From: Ectocarpus siliculosus
Lineage: Eukaryota > Sar > Phaeophyceae > Ectocarpales > Ectocarpaceae
DNA: 11,025 nucleotides
Direction: 5' to 3'
Assembly (NCBI GenBank): GCA_000310025.1
Contig: FN649757.1
Location: forward strand, 839,230 to 850,254
The notes under the pieces were generated by a model that saw nothing but the letters and a program-made list of their open reading frames with translations, ran no database searches and had not been told where the DNA came from. Position numbers and translations under genes: made by a program. Below are positions 1 through 8,612 of this stretch, piece by piece; within the stretch, counting starts at the first letter, position 1, and each line of letters opens with the position of its first letter.

Positions 1-60
1 TGACGCCCAGGATCAGTAGATTGCACGGACCACTTGCAGCAAGTCTATTGCATGGTATTT

Positions 61-405
61 GTTGTGTATATAGTAAAACCTTTTTACCGTTTATTGCATA
101 GGCTCTCGTGTCGCATTCTAAAACCCATATATGGGGTGTATAGGTTCAAGTACGGTCTCACTTTCTATTGCCTGTAGTACGACATTGTAAGACCGATATG
201 ATTCGTGGGTGTATTGGTTTGAGTATGGCCATACGCTATCCGATAGGCTCTAGTGTTGCATTCTAATACTCAATACCGGGGTGTTTAGGTTTATGTATTG
301 CCATACTAAATCCTAAACAATAAAGCATGTACAGTAGCCTCCAATTTTGTTATACAACACTAAACCCCGTATAACTAAGCATATATTGGTTTGAGTATAC
401 TGTAC
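61..405. repeat. Degenerate ~72-bp tandem repeats in AT-rich DNA
   Basis: Diverged copies of one unit are visible by eye. A 24-base block at 98-121 recurs at 243-266 with 22 of 24 bases identical, 145 bases away (two periods). The GGTGTA/T-TAGGTT-type segment recurs at about 135, 208 and 280 (steps of 73 and 72). A 15-base block, tattggtttgagtat, is identical at 212-226 and 384-398. A weaker copy may start near 61. The block is followed by a C-rich stretch at 424-443. No coding frame is seen here. It could be a decayed minisatellite or part of a transposon terminus. Confidence 0.65.
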
Positions 406-613
406 TAAATCTCATCCAAGAGACCCGCCCCCCCTACCCCCCTCGTGATCACGATTGACTCCTAGTCTCGGAGTGTTCCATGGTTTCATGCGGATGGCCC
501 CTTTCTTTTTTTGCATCGGCACTCGTCGCGGTCAGAACGTGCAGTTTGGAAACTCCTTTCGAAGAACAACAGCAGAGAAGCGAATTTACATTTCCCCTTC
601 CCGCAACCCCTCC

Positions 614-622
614 TTATTTATA
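614..622 (+). promoter_or_regulatory. TATA-like box upstream of the small gene at 653
   Basis: The sequence TTATTTATA lies about 31-39 bases before the ATG at 653. The spacing would put transcription start very close to that ATG. This is a motif match only; AT-rich matches of this size occur by chance. Confidence 0.2.
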
Positions 623-652
623 CTTTTCGTGCTGGGTGCGGCGTGCTGTCCG

Positions 653-1065
653 ATGAAGCCTTTGGCGCAGGGAGAAGTGGCGGGGCTGGCGGAACGTGTT
701 TACCACAACGTGTGGCGCATGCTCTTTCCGAACGACGGAGGGAAGGTCGAAGCCTCCTTTTCCAGAGGTTTTGATATGGGTGTTGTCAAACCTTCCGCCG
801 TCAAAGGAGTCTTGCCAAGGATATCGAGGAGGTGAGCACGTTGAACTCACAAATGGGGCGATACTGGCAGTTGACATTTCGCTGAGTTGACGGCATCTTT
901 CGGCCAGGTTGAATCCTGCCGGTGGCTTTGACTTATGAATGGAACGTTTCGATTCTTTAATGACAACTTTATTGCTCTGAAGCAAGAGACGCGTATATGT
1001 CCCCGGAACAAACGCACCGTGTGTACGTTATCGAGAATGACCTGTGGAGGAATGTTGCCGTTTGA
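653..1065 (+). CDS. Possible small two-exon gene, unknown protein (85 residues)
   Basis: Family not recognised. Exon 1 is 653-831 and exon 2 is 987-1065, joined over a 155-base GT-AG intron (donor GTGAGC at 832, acceptor AGCAAG ending at 986) whose phases agree: AG plus A makes an Arg codon. The frame has coding-like G/C-rich third positions, and the product contains recognisable protein-like stretches such as GLAERVYHNVWRMLFPNDGG and THRVYVIENDLW. No membrane segment is seen. The start at 653 is only the nearest ATG. Position 671 follows a CTTTGGCGCAG acceptor-like site, so this could instead be the last two exons of a gene that starts further upstream. The stop at 1063-1065 lies only 71 bases before the ATG of the next reading frame, which is tight for two independent genes. 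Confidence 0.45.
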
Positions 1066-1136
1066 TTTCCATCGACACACCAGGTCCATTTCGTCCAGTG
1101 TTCCACCTTAAAGGGGTATCAGGTTTGTAAAATACC

Positions 1137-1854
1137 ATGCCAACACGACCCCCCGCTATTTTTCGCGCCTCGTTTCCCACCGCTGCTATTGCCCGCTCTT
1201 CCGTCCTCGGAACAAATCGATGTAGCGTTGCGCTGTTCCTGGTTCTAGCGGTCGGTCTCCTGTCTTTGTGGACAATCAAGAGCAGCTTCTCGTCGTGGCC
1301 GATGTCGATGTCGCGAGCACCTCTATCGACTGGCAAAGCAGCACCTTCTGCTGCCCCCAGCCCTTGCACGTCGGTGTGGGACCTCCGTAGACCGGACGGA
1401 ACGATGTACCCTCACAACCAGCTCAGCGCCGCAGCCGCCGCGCTCGCTGCCCCGGAAGAAGCGAACAGCCAAGACAACTGGCAGCAAGGTTCTCCACAGG
1501 ACGGTGATAGGGCAGGCGGCAACGCCAGAAGAGAGGCGGCCCATCCCCGCGGGGAAGGCGGAAGCGGCCGTGTGAGCCCCGCCAGCTATCCCGAAGGCGG
1601 GCGAGCCATCTCTGCGAAGGACGCCGCCATCACGGTACCCCAGACCACCGCTGGACCCCAGGCCGAGGCTGATGGCGTTGGTGTAAGGAGGACTTTGGCC
1701 GGCGATGGCGGTGTTGGTGGCGGTTGGCACGCTCAGGGGTACGCCCAGGGAGAGGCCGACGCCGGCGTTGGCATGGAGGCGTGGGTGGGTGCGATCGGCT
1801 TGGCGGCTGTGGCTTTCGCCGTGGTGCTCGTGAAGGGGCTGTTTGGCATCGGGG
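1137..1854 (+). CDS. Candidate first exon: two hydrophobic segments and a low-complexity linker
   Basis: This frame runs 239 codons from ATG 1137 to a GTACGT donor at 1855 (phase 1). The start is well defined: the context is ACCATGC, and an in-frame TAA at 1128-1130 closes the frame with no AG between. Residues about 31-47 (VALFLVLAVGLLSLW) form a hydrophobic segment near the N terminus, suitable as a signal anchor or signal peptide. Residues about 60-215 are rich in Gly, Ala, Pro, Glu and Asp, with no domain recognised. Residues about 216-236 (WVGAIGLAAVAFAVVLVKGL) form a second hydrophobic segment. Assignment to the SEC14-like gene downstream rests on phase agreement with the exon at 2220. 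It could instead be a separate short membrane protein that reads on to the stop at 1986-1988. An opposite-strand frame over 1323-1937 is taken to be a shadow. Confidence 0.5.
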
Positions 1855-2219
1855 GTACGTCTTCCCCGCCAGAAACGCCGTCGGTAAGCTTGGATTCCAT
1901 TCCATGGTTGTTGTCTTTCCGCCGAGAACTGATCCAAGCTCTAGGTCTTTTACGTGTCCAGTACCTTCTCTTCCGTGTTCTTACATAGACGCCTGGAAGC
2001 TATTTCCGTGGTGACAAGAAATACGACAAGTTTACCCATGACACGGTAGAAAATAAACGAATACCTACAGAGAGAGAGGCACGGGAGGCGAGAGGAATAG
2101 CCGACAGCATACGGTGTAGCACCCATTGCTCGACTCGTGCACGCCAAACGTACTCCTGCTGTATGTAAGAGACACCCGGAAGTAAAGTTAAACCTAACAA
2201 GATTTTCTCGCAACGCTAG
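1855..2219 (+). other. Candidate intron 1 of the SEC14-like gene (365 bases)
   Basis: The donor is GTACGT at 1855. The acceptor is CGCTAG ending at 2219, preceded by a TTTTCTC pyrimidine run and a CTAAC branch-point-like motif near 2194-2198. An alternative donor, GTAAGC, lies at 1884 (phase 0), but it does not match the phase of the exon at 2220. Nothing else is seen inside. Confidence 0.4.
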
Positions 2220-2296
2220 AATACACAAAAAATCCGGGGGTGTTGATGGTTGGGTTCCGTCTCGTCGACGAGGTCGAGCCAAACCACGCCCTAGAG
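2220..2296 (+). CDS. Candidate short second exon (25 codons plus 2 bases)
   Basis: In one frame this 77-base stretch reads YTKNPGVLMVGFRLVDEVEP followed by NHALE, with mostly G/C third positions and a protein-like composition. It starts after CGCTAG at 2219 and ends before a GTGAGA donor at 2297 (phase 0). Its two leading bases, AA, complete the G left by the exon ending at 1854 to give a Glu codon. The frame stays open on both sides (about 2198-2416), so the splice borders, not the frame, define it. The peptide was not recognised. If spliced as proposed, it follows directly after the second hydrophobic segment. Confidence 0.4.
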
Positions 2297-3461
2297 GTGA
2301 GACAGGCTTTACACATGATACCAAGTAAACGGGAAACCGCTGAGAATCACGCACCACGTGAACGACACTACTGTGGTACGGCCTGTCGTGGACCGTGTGG
2401 TGTGACTGAGATTTTCTAGACGCCGATTTCATCGTAGGTTTGGATTGAGTGTTTGTGCGGTTCTCGTGGCTGCCCATCTCGTGCGGCGTCAAAACCGTCG
2501 TCGGAATCCGGCGTGTAGCGTCCTTTACTATCGCTCTGCTGCCTCAATTTTTCTGGTACATGTCCCGGCCTGGGTGTGCTCACGTACTTTGTCTCGGCAT
2601 GCACAGGTTGACGTGATTGGATGCAGACATTGTTCTTCTTACAGCCGCCCACTAGTACTGCTTTTCGGTCAACGAAGTTAGGTTTCAACCCTCTACCCCC
2701 CCCCGACACTGCTGTTGTATTTTTGTTGAGCAGCCTTCGGGCCCTATGCAGGCCCAAGTGGTTTTGTTGGGATGGGATGGGCGAAGAATGAGCGAGGCGA
2801 CACGGGCTACGGAGGACATCGACAACTTATTTTACCCCCCTCCCAGGTATTCGAAGCACACTTACCGCGTTTCTATCTGCTTGGTCCGACTAAATTATTT
2901 CTCCACCCCGCTCCCTGTACTGTTCTGGAGCATTGATTGGCCGAGCACTCTGACCATTTGTATTCTCGTTTGGAGGCAATAGTGTAGATGACACCGTCCC
3001 TTCAACCGAACGTGTACCGTGTTGCGCACGTGTTGGTGGGTGTGGGGTAGTATTGTAGTGGAGACAACGGCATGATGTATGCATACATGTAGCACGGTCC
3101 GCCACGGCCTCTGGTTTTCCCTTGCAGGTGCTGAATGTACGAGCTGCACGGTAGATCGAGTCAGAGTTTCAACTTGTTTGTTTTGGTTGGTCTGGATTGA
3201 TGTACCATCGCCCAGCCGCGGCATGTTCCAGCCGTGTGAACGCTACCACTTTTCCAATGCAAATATTGCCCTTGCACTGCTGTCGATGTGGGTTTAGTGC
3301 GGTCACGCGATGGGCAGCCAGCATTGATGCCCATTTTTTGGTCCCGCAAGGCCCCCTATTTTCGTCGTGTCGATTTTTGACTCCTTCTGCTTTCCGCCCT
3401 GTCCCAAACGTTGACTTAGCTCCTTTGTGCTCATCCCCGCCCCCCCCGCCAAAAAACCTAG
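2297..3461 (+). other. Intronic DNA upstream of the CRAL-TRIO core, with one weak internal exon
   Basis: This 1.2-kb stretch is mostly T/G-rich with C-runs (2694-2705 and 3437-3447) and broken frames. It contains acceptor-like sites at 2732-2733, 2750-2751 and 3126-3127 (CCCTTGCAG). Apart from the candidate exon at 2734-2846 listed separately, no frame in it looks coding. Two AG sites just before the core exon (ending at 3419 and 3461) are the only acceptors that keep the core frame open after the in-frame TGA at 3412-3414. Confidence 0.45.
2734..2846 (+). CDS. Candidate third exon (weak), 37 codons plus 2 bases
   Basis: After a pyrimidine-rich stretch and the acceptor TTGAGCAG (ending at 2733), a frame reads QAQVVLLGWDGRRMSEATRA and on to a CCCAG/GTATTC donor at 2847. 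It starts at phase 0 and ends at phase 2. These are exactly the phases needed to link the exon ending at 2296 to the core exon starting at 3462 (or 3420). A second acceptor at 2751 is also in phase. The donor is poor and the CCCCCCTCCCAG sequence looks more like an acceptor, so the support is mainly arithmetic. No domain was recognised. Confidence 0.22.
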
Positions 3462-6447
3462 TGGGTCCTCTCTGGCACCGATGCCGCACCGCTTCCTGCT
3501 GGCCGAGAGCATGGACGTGGCCAAAGCTTGGGCGAGGTGGGAAGCCACGCTAGACTGGAGGAAGGAAACCGAGGCGGACACTATCCTCGACAGACCCCAC
3601 CCCAAGTGAGATCACGGGAGTCCACCCGTCGTTTTTGGTGCAGAGATAGAGATACTATTACGTGGTGGCCCAAATTTCTGAGTTTTGGCACCCGCAGCAG
3701 GGAGCTGAGTACACCCCAGATCGAAATGAGTGACTGAACCTGCGGTGAACATTGCAGGCAGCCCGTTTGGCACAACATGGTGAGCGACACTCCTGCCATC
3801 GCTTTCCAAGATGTGGCTTTGCCGCAGAGAGCAGGGATTTTACTTGGGCGCTAATTTCTTCGATGGCGGAGGAGCTGCTATTGTAGCCTTGACCTCCTAG
3901 GAATACCTCAAGTCTTAGGGGAATGCACCGCACTCCAAGCATCCAAATTTGCCACGTTCCTCATGCCGCATACGAGGGTGTTGGATTGGATGCAGCACAC
4001 AGCCGTCGAGGGGGGGGGGTGGATGATCACGTGCTGTAACGCCGTCAATACAATACGCATGTCGAAGACTGCGGTGGAATGCCTGTATTTAGACTTATTT
4101 TAAGGTTGTCCAAGGCACCCGTCCAAGAAAGTGTGCTTCTGTGGTAAGCCCTGCCTCGCTATATAAGTACGACGGAGATTCTTTGAGCGGTGGTCGTAGC
4201 GAGGATTGCTCTCGAGTAGTATGTTGTTCTCTTGGGAAGGGTGTTGTTGTTGTTTTCGTTTTTGTGATCTCATCGGTTCCAGTCAGGGACTCACCATGGC
4301 TCGACGGCACATGGGGTGCTGTTCAAGGCCTTCGCGTGTACATTTGGAAGCGCTGTCTCAGTTACGGTCCCCTCGCCCTTTTTCCGGCGAAATGGTGGCG
4401 ACATGATCGATGGGATCGGATGGAGAAAGCAAGTCGTAGTACCTTGGGAAGTTCATCTCATGCCTTTGGTCTGTTGGTGTGTGCTGCACGTGCAACTCTG
4501 CCTGGTCGTGCAACCCTTTGGTCGCTCCACTATTGACCGACCTAACCTCTAGCTTTTTCGTATATCTACACGGCGAGTGCGTGTACAAGGAACCCCTTTT
4601 TCCCTCAACCCCAGCATTGCCATCCTCTCCGAAACTCCGGCAACAACAGGTTTGCGCTAATAAAGAGCAAGTACGCCCACTGCTTTCACCTCCCGGACAA
4701 GGATGGGCGGGTGACTTACTACGAGAGACCTGGCATGTCTGACATTGCTGAGCTCAAGAGGCTGGGCATCACAAAGTCGGAACTGCTGGACCACTACGTG
4801 TACTGCATGGAGTTCTTGTGGAAGGTGACAGGATGACCGACTGAGTCCTGCATAAGGAGCCTTTTCCTTTTTTGGATGTCGTGCGTATTGTGCCCTGCGA
4901 TTGTTCTGCGGCCCGCCTCATGCCTTGGATGCATTTTCAGCATTGTTTTGTTTCTGTTGGCCCTGTTTCCCGTACGGGTTGCCACAGGTGCTCCAGCCCA
5001 GGCAAAGCCAGCGCATCACGATTGTGATCGACTTGGCCGGGGTGAGGTTCAGGGACCTCGTCGGCGAGTCGTTGGCGTTTCTCAAGACCAGCGTCGGGAT
5101 GATGTCGAGACACTATCCGCAGCGCTCGTTCAAGGTGAACCTTGTGATGTGTCTTGTGTGCACCGCGACGGGTCGCTCTACCTACTACGTTGGCGTCCAT
5201 GCAGTAGCAGTGTGGAACCCTCTGGACCCTGTGATCTAAACGCACATGTTGAACCTTTGGGTGAAGGGAAGGGAGCGGATTCAAGTCCCAGAGGGACAAG
5301 AAAAGAAGCAGACGCTTGCTCGTGAGTGTAACATGTTCGACTTGCTTGTTGACGAGGGAAAACGTTGTGGAAGGCGCTTGTCGCGATAGCATCAAAGACA
5401 TGAACAGGACCACAGGATACCTGATTTGACACCACATCGTGGCTCGTCACTAGAGAGGCGAGACCTTGCGGTAGGCACCTACTGCGTGCTCGACTTCGAA
5501 TGACGAGGGTCATGAATCGCTTGAAATATGTTGTGGGACGTTGGTTGTAGCCTCGTTTGTGTCGCCTCCTTTCTTCTTGCCCAGGTATGATAAAGTGTCC
5601 TTCCCATGGGCTACACCCGTGTTTTTGTTCTTCCGTGACCCATTTTTTCTGAACCACTCTATATCGTATGGTGCGTCGCCGCCCAGTCGGAGATTCTATC
5701 TTCAAGAACGTTTTTTTTTGTTGTCAAAGTGCTAGAGATTTTTAGTGGTGCGATACATCGCTGCCAGGGGATCCGTGAACGTCGGAAACTGATGCCGTGT
5801 GGTAAAGCAGCAACTTTAAATATTGATGCGCCTCCACCCTTGGCCTCTTTCGTCGTGCTCTGCTTCTGTGTTCGCAGATTATGATCCTGAATGCGCCGTC
5901 GTTCTTCAACTCGGTGTTCGCGCTAGTGAAACCGATGCTGAACGAGGCGACCAAGAAAAAGATCGACCTGCTGCCCGTCGCCAACGTGGGAGAGGAGATG
6001 CTAAAGGTCATTCCATCCGAGCACCTTCCTCTGCATTACGGTGGGGCGGGAGAGGTGAGGGCAACAGGATCGTTGTGCCACTGCCGCCGTTCCTGCGTGC
6101 TGCTGTTTTTTATGTGCTGTTTCCGGTGTTCCCAAGGACGAAAAAAGAAACCCGCACATGATTTGAATTGAAGCACCCGGGGCAGAGAAACAACGCGGTG
6201 ACTGGATTAAAATAAGACCCAGCACATGGCCCTCCAGAGTCCCCCCCAGGGACCTGCCCGGGCTTATTTCGCCGAGTGTGTTCTCGAACATGAAAAGCTG
6301 CTGTTGACCCATTGTTTTGCCTCGTTGATGCTTTTCGTTTACCCCCTGAAGGTGGCGTTGGGAAGCTCTCCGCAAGAACTGGCGATGCTGGCCCACGTGG
6401 AAAAGGTGCTGGCGGAGAATGGTCAAAGCATGCAGAAAGCTTCCTGA
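3462..6447 (+). CDS. SEC14-like CRAL-TRIO domain protein (five-exon core)
   Basis: Exons 3462-3605, 4650-4824, 4988-5134, 5878-6054 and 6352-6447 join in frame and end at TGA 6445-6447. Numbered from Met 3481, 239 residues are encoded. Residues 4-41 match the CRAL-TRIO N-terminal helices (HRFLLAE, then ARWEATLDWRK and ADTIL). Residues 43-205 match the lipid-binding fold: DKDGRV (58-63), YYERPG (65-70), IDLAGV (114-119), RHYPQR (141-146), ILNAPSFF (152-159), KPMLNEATKKKI (167-178) and the closing HYGG (202-205). The family binds a phospholipid or other small lipid in a hydrophobic pocket and exchanges it between membranes or presents it to enzymes. The C-terminal tail after HYGG is short (34 residues), with no GOLD or other extra domain. 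The start is uncertain: 3481 is the first ATG in this exon, but a spliced upstream start is likelier. The TKKK lysine is kept, while the Glu of the usual YPER motif is Gln. Confidence 0.9.
3606..4649 (+). other. Intron between the CRAL-TRIO N-terminal exon and the lipid-domain exon (1044 bases)
   Basis: The donor is GTGAGA at 3606 and the acceptor is CAACAACAG ending at 4649. The split codon AA plus G gives Lys, which continues as FALIKSKYAHC. Pyrimidine-rich sequence lies at about 4596-4632. The intron contains a run of ten G at 4010-4019 and a TATATAAG motif at 4160-4167. The frames open inside it have no recognisable domains and are read as chance. Confidence 0.85.
4825..4987 (+). other. 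Short intron of the SEC14-like gene (163 bases)
   Basis: The donor is GTGACA at 4825 and the acceptor is TGCCACAG ending at 4987, phase 0. Splicing joins CMEFLWK to VLQPRQSQRITIVIDLAG. A second AG at 4995-4996 (CTCCAG) would remove three residues in frame, so alternative acceptor use is possible. The intron is rich in T before the acceptor (4940-4980). Confidence 0.85.
5135..5877 (+). other. Intron inside the lipid-binding domain (743 bases)
   Basis: The donor is GTGAAC at 5135 and the acceptor is GTGTTCGCAG ending at 5877, phase 0, with a C/T-rich run at 5828-5875. Splicing joins RHYPQRSFK to IMILNAPSFF, which restores the family's contiguous beta strand. Frames inside the intron show no known domain. 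Confidence 0.88.
6055..6351 (+). other. Last intron of the SEC14-like gene (297 bases)
   Basis: The donor is GTGAGG at 6055. The acceptor is CCCCCTGAAG ending at 6351, after a T/C-rich run (6331-6346). The phase is 0, joining the HYGGAGE end of the domain to the 31-residue tail. The acceptor AAG is less usual than CAG, so the tail exon is slightly less certain than the others. Confidence 0.75.
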
Positions 6448-6488
6448 TACAACCGAGTGGTCAAAGCATGCAGAAAGCTTCCTGATAC
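6420..6488 (+). repeat. 31-bp perfect direct duplication covering the stop codon
   Basis: The 31 bases at 6420-6450 recur without change at 6458-6488, separated by aaccgag (period 38). The first copy encodes the last residues, GQSMQKAS, and the stop of the SEC14-like protein. The second lies in the 3' untranslated region, out of phase with the gene because 38 is not a multiple of three. Confidence 0.95.
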
Positions 6489-8364
6489 TGTTACCGAACT
6501 TCGGGAGGCCTGAAATGAAGACAGCGTTTTTTTGAGCTTGGCGACGCTCGCTTTGCCGACTTGGTTAAAGGCTAGTGTGCTACAGCTGTGTTGGACAGGC
6601 CAAGTGCAGAAATGCTCTGAGACAGAGCAACGGAGGCCTTTTAACACTGCTGCCCTCTCCATGCGGTTGATTTTGTAGTTATTGTCGGGTCGCATGTTTG
6701 ATGGAGCGGTTTATAGTTCTTTTTCGTTCATTGGTGGAGGTTAGAGGGCAAGAGGGATCAAACGATTTTGGGAAACCGCGATAGAGGAGACAGATAGCCG
6801 AACAGAAAAGCGTTGTTTACATCGGCTGCCGGAGGTGGGAAGTCAAAACGAAACGTGTGTTGCTATCGTTTTTTAGCCTTTGCAGCCTTTGTCATATCTG
6901 TAAGTCGGGTACGCTTTCCTTTGAACCTTTTGGAGATTGGTGTTGTCGTGGCGGTAGCGCCACCGCAGCCTGTGTTGCTGGGTGTGGCCGGGGGTGTATG
7001 ACAGAAGCACGGCTCGAACATGCTTCGTGTTGGGAGGGTTCCGGAGAGGTCGCCATCAGATTTTGCTTGTGTTGGTGGTGCGTTTGGTGTTCAGGTATGC
7101 ATATGTAGATAGCACGATAGGTGCTGCCGTACAACCAGCGTAGTCTAAGGTAAGTGTGGTGGGTCCAAGAAAAGCATCAGCGTAGCGGATTCTGAGATCT
7201 GCTTCTTGCCGGTGTGGTAACTGCATCCTGGTGCGGTTGTTGGTGCTGGATCAGCATGTAACCGTGCTACATTCATGTTGATCCGAACGTTGCTGTTGCT
7301 GTGAAAATTTGTGCACACAACCAAAGAACGGCAAAGATGCTCTCAAGAGTTCCTCGATGACGCACAGACGGTCAAATTTAGCTGCTTGGTTTTTTTTTCC
7401 GGTATGGGGATCCAAACGCTAGAACAATGGTATCCGTTGGCGGCCTTGGCTTGGGATGGGCTAATAACACCTGGGTTTGTGTACGGCAGCTTGAAAACCC
7501 AGCGTTGAGGTTTAGAGGGCTGTGAAATCGCGTCGGGCTCGGTGTCATGTGGTATACTAATATTTTCAGGGTGATGGATTGGTAAGACCTGGGTCAGCAG
7601 GGACGTTTTCTCAATAATTCTTGTCTCGAGTATGCTAGAATTCAGAGGTTTTGCTGTTGAAATGGGGCAATGTCTGTGAGGTTTGCTTCGGCGTTTTTCG
7701 TTTGTGCGACATGTAGACGCAAGAAAGTCGAAGTGCATGCCCTCTTTATCTGTCGCATGTATAAACTTGGGAAATAACGTTCTACGATCGCGCGTCGAAT
7801 GGTGTCGGTTCAATGTTGCGATCGTTTGGTCTTGATTTCGCGACAAAAGCAGCCGGGGTAGGAGCCAGTGCAGTGTTGGTGGGAAGGAAGTTCGTGTGTA
7901 GTTTTTCTTAGGGTGGAATTATTTGGTCGATGTGAAGGGTGCCGGTCGCTGGGTGCTGCATTGGAGGTTGATTGGACCCGAAACGTCGGACTTGAGGGTG
8001 CCAGCTTATGACCACGTTGTACTTGAGGGTGCCAGCTTAGGTGGGTTGGATGGAGCACGGAGCTTTTTGGTGGTTCGCGACAAGATCTATAGACGTTGCA
8101 TGTACTATAAAGTTTGTTGGCCAGTACAAGGCGATGACACCATGTTGACGTTTCGATAGGAGAGGGGGGAACGGTAATATGTTAGTCGCTAAGTTCATAA
8201 TATCCAATCCCAACCATCTCCAACGCCACACACGGTGAAGAGGTCTCCAACGGGTGGTCTCGTAGTGGCGCAATCCTCGTAAGGATACGCTGGACGGCGG
8301 TAGCATCTCGACCACGGTTTGTGTGCTATGCATGGTTCCATCGACATCATCGTGTTTCTGACAC
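6448..8364 (+). other. 3' flank of the SEC14-like gene, no convincing coding sequence
   Basis: The plus strand is T/G-rich, with short broken frames on both strands and none showing domain-like sequence. The longest, on the minus strand at 7343-7846, is rich in Ser, Pro, His and Thr and looks like chance. The first several hundred bases are probably 3' untranslated region. A strong donor-like site (AAGGTAAGT, near 7147-7155) and a TACTAAT plus TTTTCAG acceptor-like site (7555-7569) lie inside. No polyadenylation site could be fixed. Confidence 0.5.
7990..8039. repeat. 19-bp direct repeat, period 31
   Basis: The sequence acttgagggtgccagctta occurs at 7990-8008 and again, without change, at 8021-8039. 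A shorter related piece (gaagggtgcc) lies near 7935. It sits in apparently non-coding DNA. Confidence 0.9.
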
Positions 8365-8419
8365 GAACAGTTTTTCTCGGAACAATTTTTCTCGGAACAG
8401 TTTTTTCTCGGTATTCTCG
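8365..8419. repeat. 15-bp minisatellite, three units plus a remnant
   Basis: The unit gaacagtttttctcg is at 8365-8379, recurs at 8380-8394 with one change, and at 8395-8410 with one extra T. A shortened gtattctcg follows at 8411-8419. On the minus strand one frame of it reads as repeated NCSEK, but no gene context supports translation. Confidence 0.9.
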
Positions 8420-8547
8420 GAGTCAAACCACTGCTATTTTTCGTTTCGACCGACGTTTAACCTCTCTGAATAGCAGCGATTAGTATATTGCCTTGGCTTT
8501 GGGCGGAACTGCACGAAAGAGGCGGCGCCCCAGCAGGGGGGATGGAT

Positions 8548-8612
8548 AGAGATTCACCCCGGAGATTTCAGGGACCAGGGAGGAACAGAGATTAACCCCA
8601 GGCATTTTCCAG
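8548..8612. repeat. Degenerate 39-bp tandem duplication
   Basis: The segment starting agagattcacccc at 8548 recurs in changed form as agagattaacccc at 8587, 39 bases on. Both are followed by a similar CATTTTCCAGG/GATTTCAGGGA end. The second copy ends in the acceptor-like TTTTCCAG just before the orphan exon, so the duplication may have doubled an acceptor region. Confidence 0.6.

Noticed and set aside
1323-1937. Long minus-strand open frame (204 codons)
   Set aside because: It lies opposite the better-supported plus-strand frame, is rich in Arg, Gly and Ser from GC-rich DNA, and shows no domain.
1950-2492. Minus-strand frame of 180 codons
   Set aside because: No domain, irregular composition, and it overlaps the better coding-like plus-strand exon at 2220-2296.
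4141-4552. Overlapping plus-strand frames, and TATATAAG at 4160-4167 suggesting an internal promoter
   Set aside because: They lie inside a well-supported intron. The frames have no domain, and a single TATA match is not enough to claim a promoter.
5279-5300. T-loop-like TTCAAGT suggesting a tRNA gene
   Set aside because: The flanking bases do not form a five-pair T stem, and no acceptor or anticodon stem was found nearby.
7343-7846. Minus-strand open frame of 167 codons
   Set aside because: Composition is Ser/Pro/His/Thr-rich with no domain or hydrophobic pattern, in T/G-rich flank DNA. It looks like chance.
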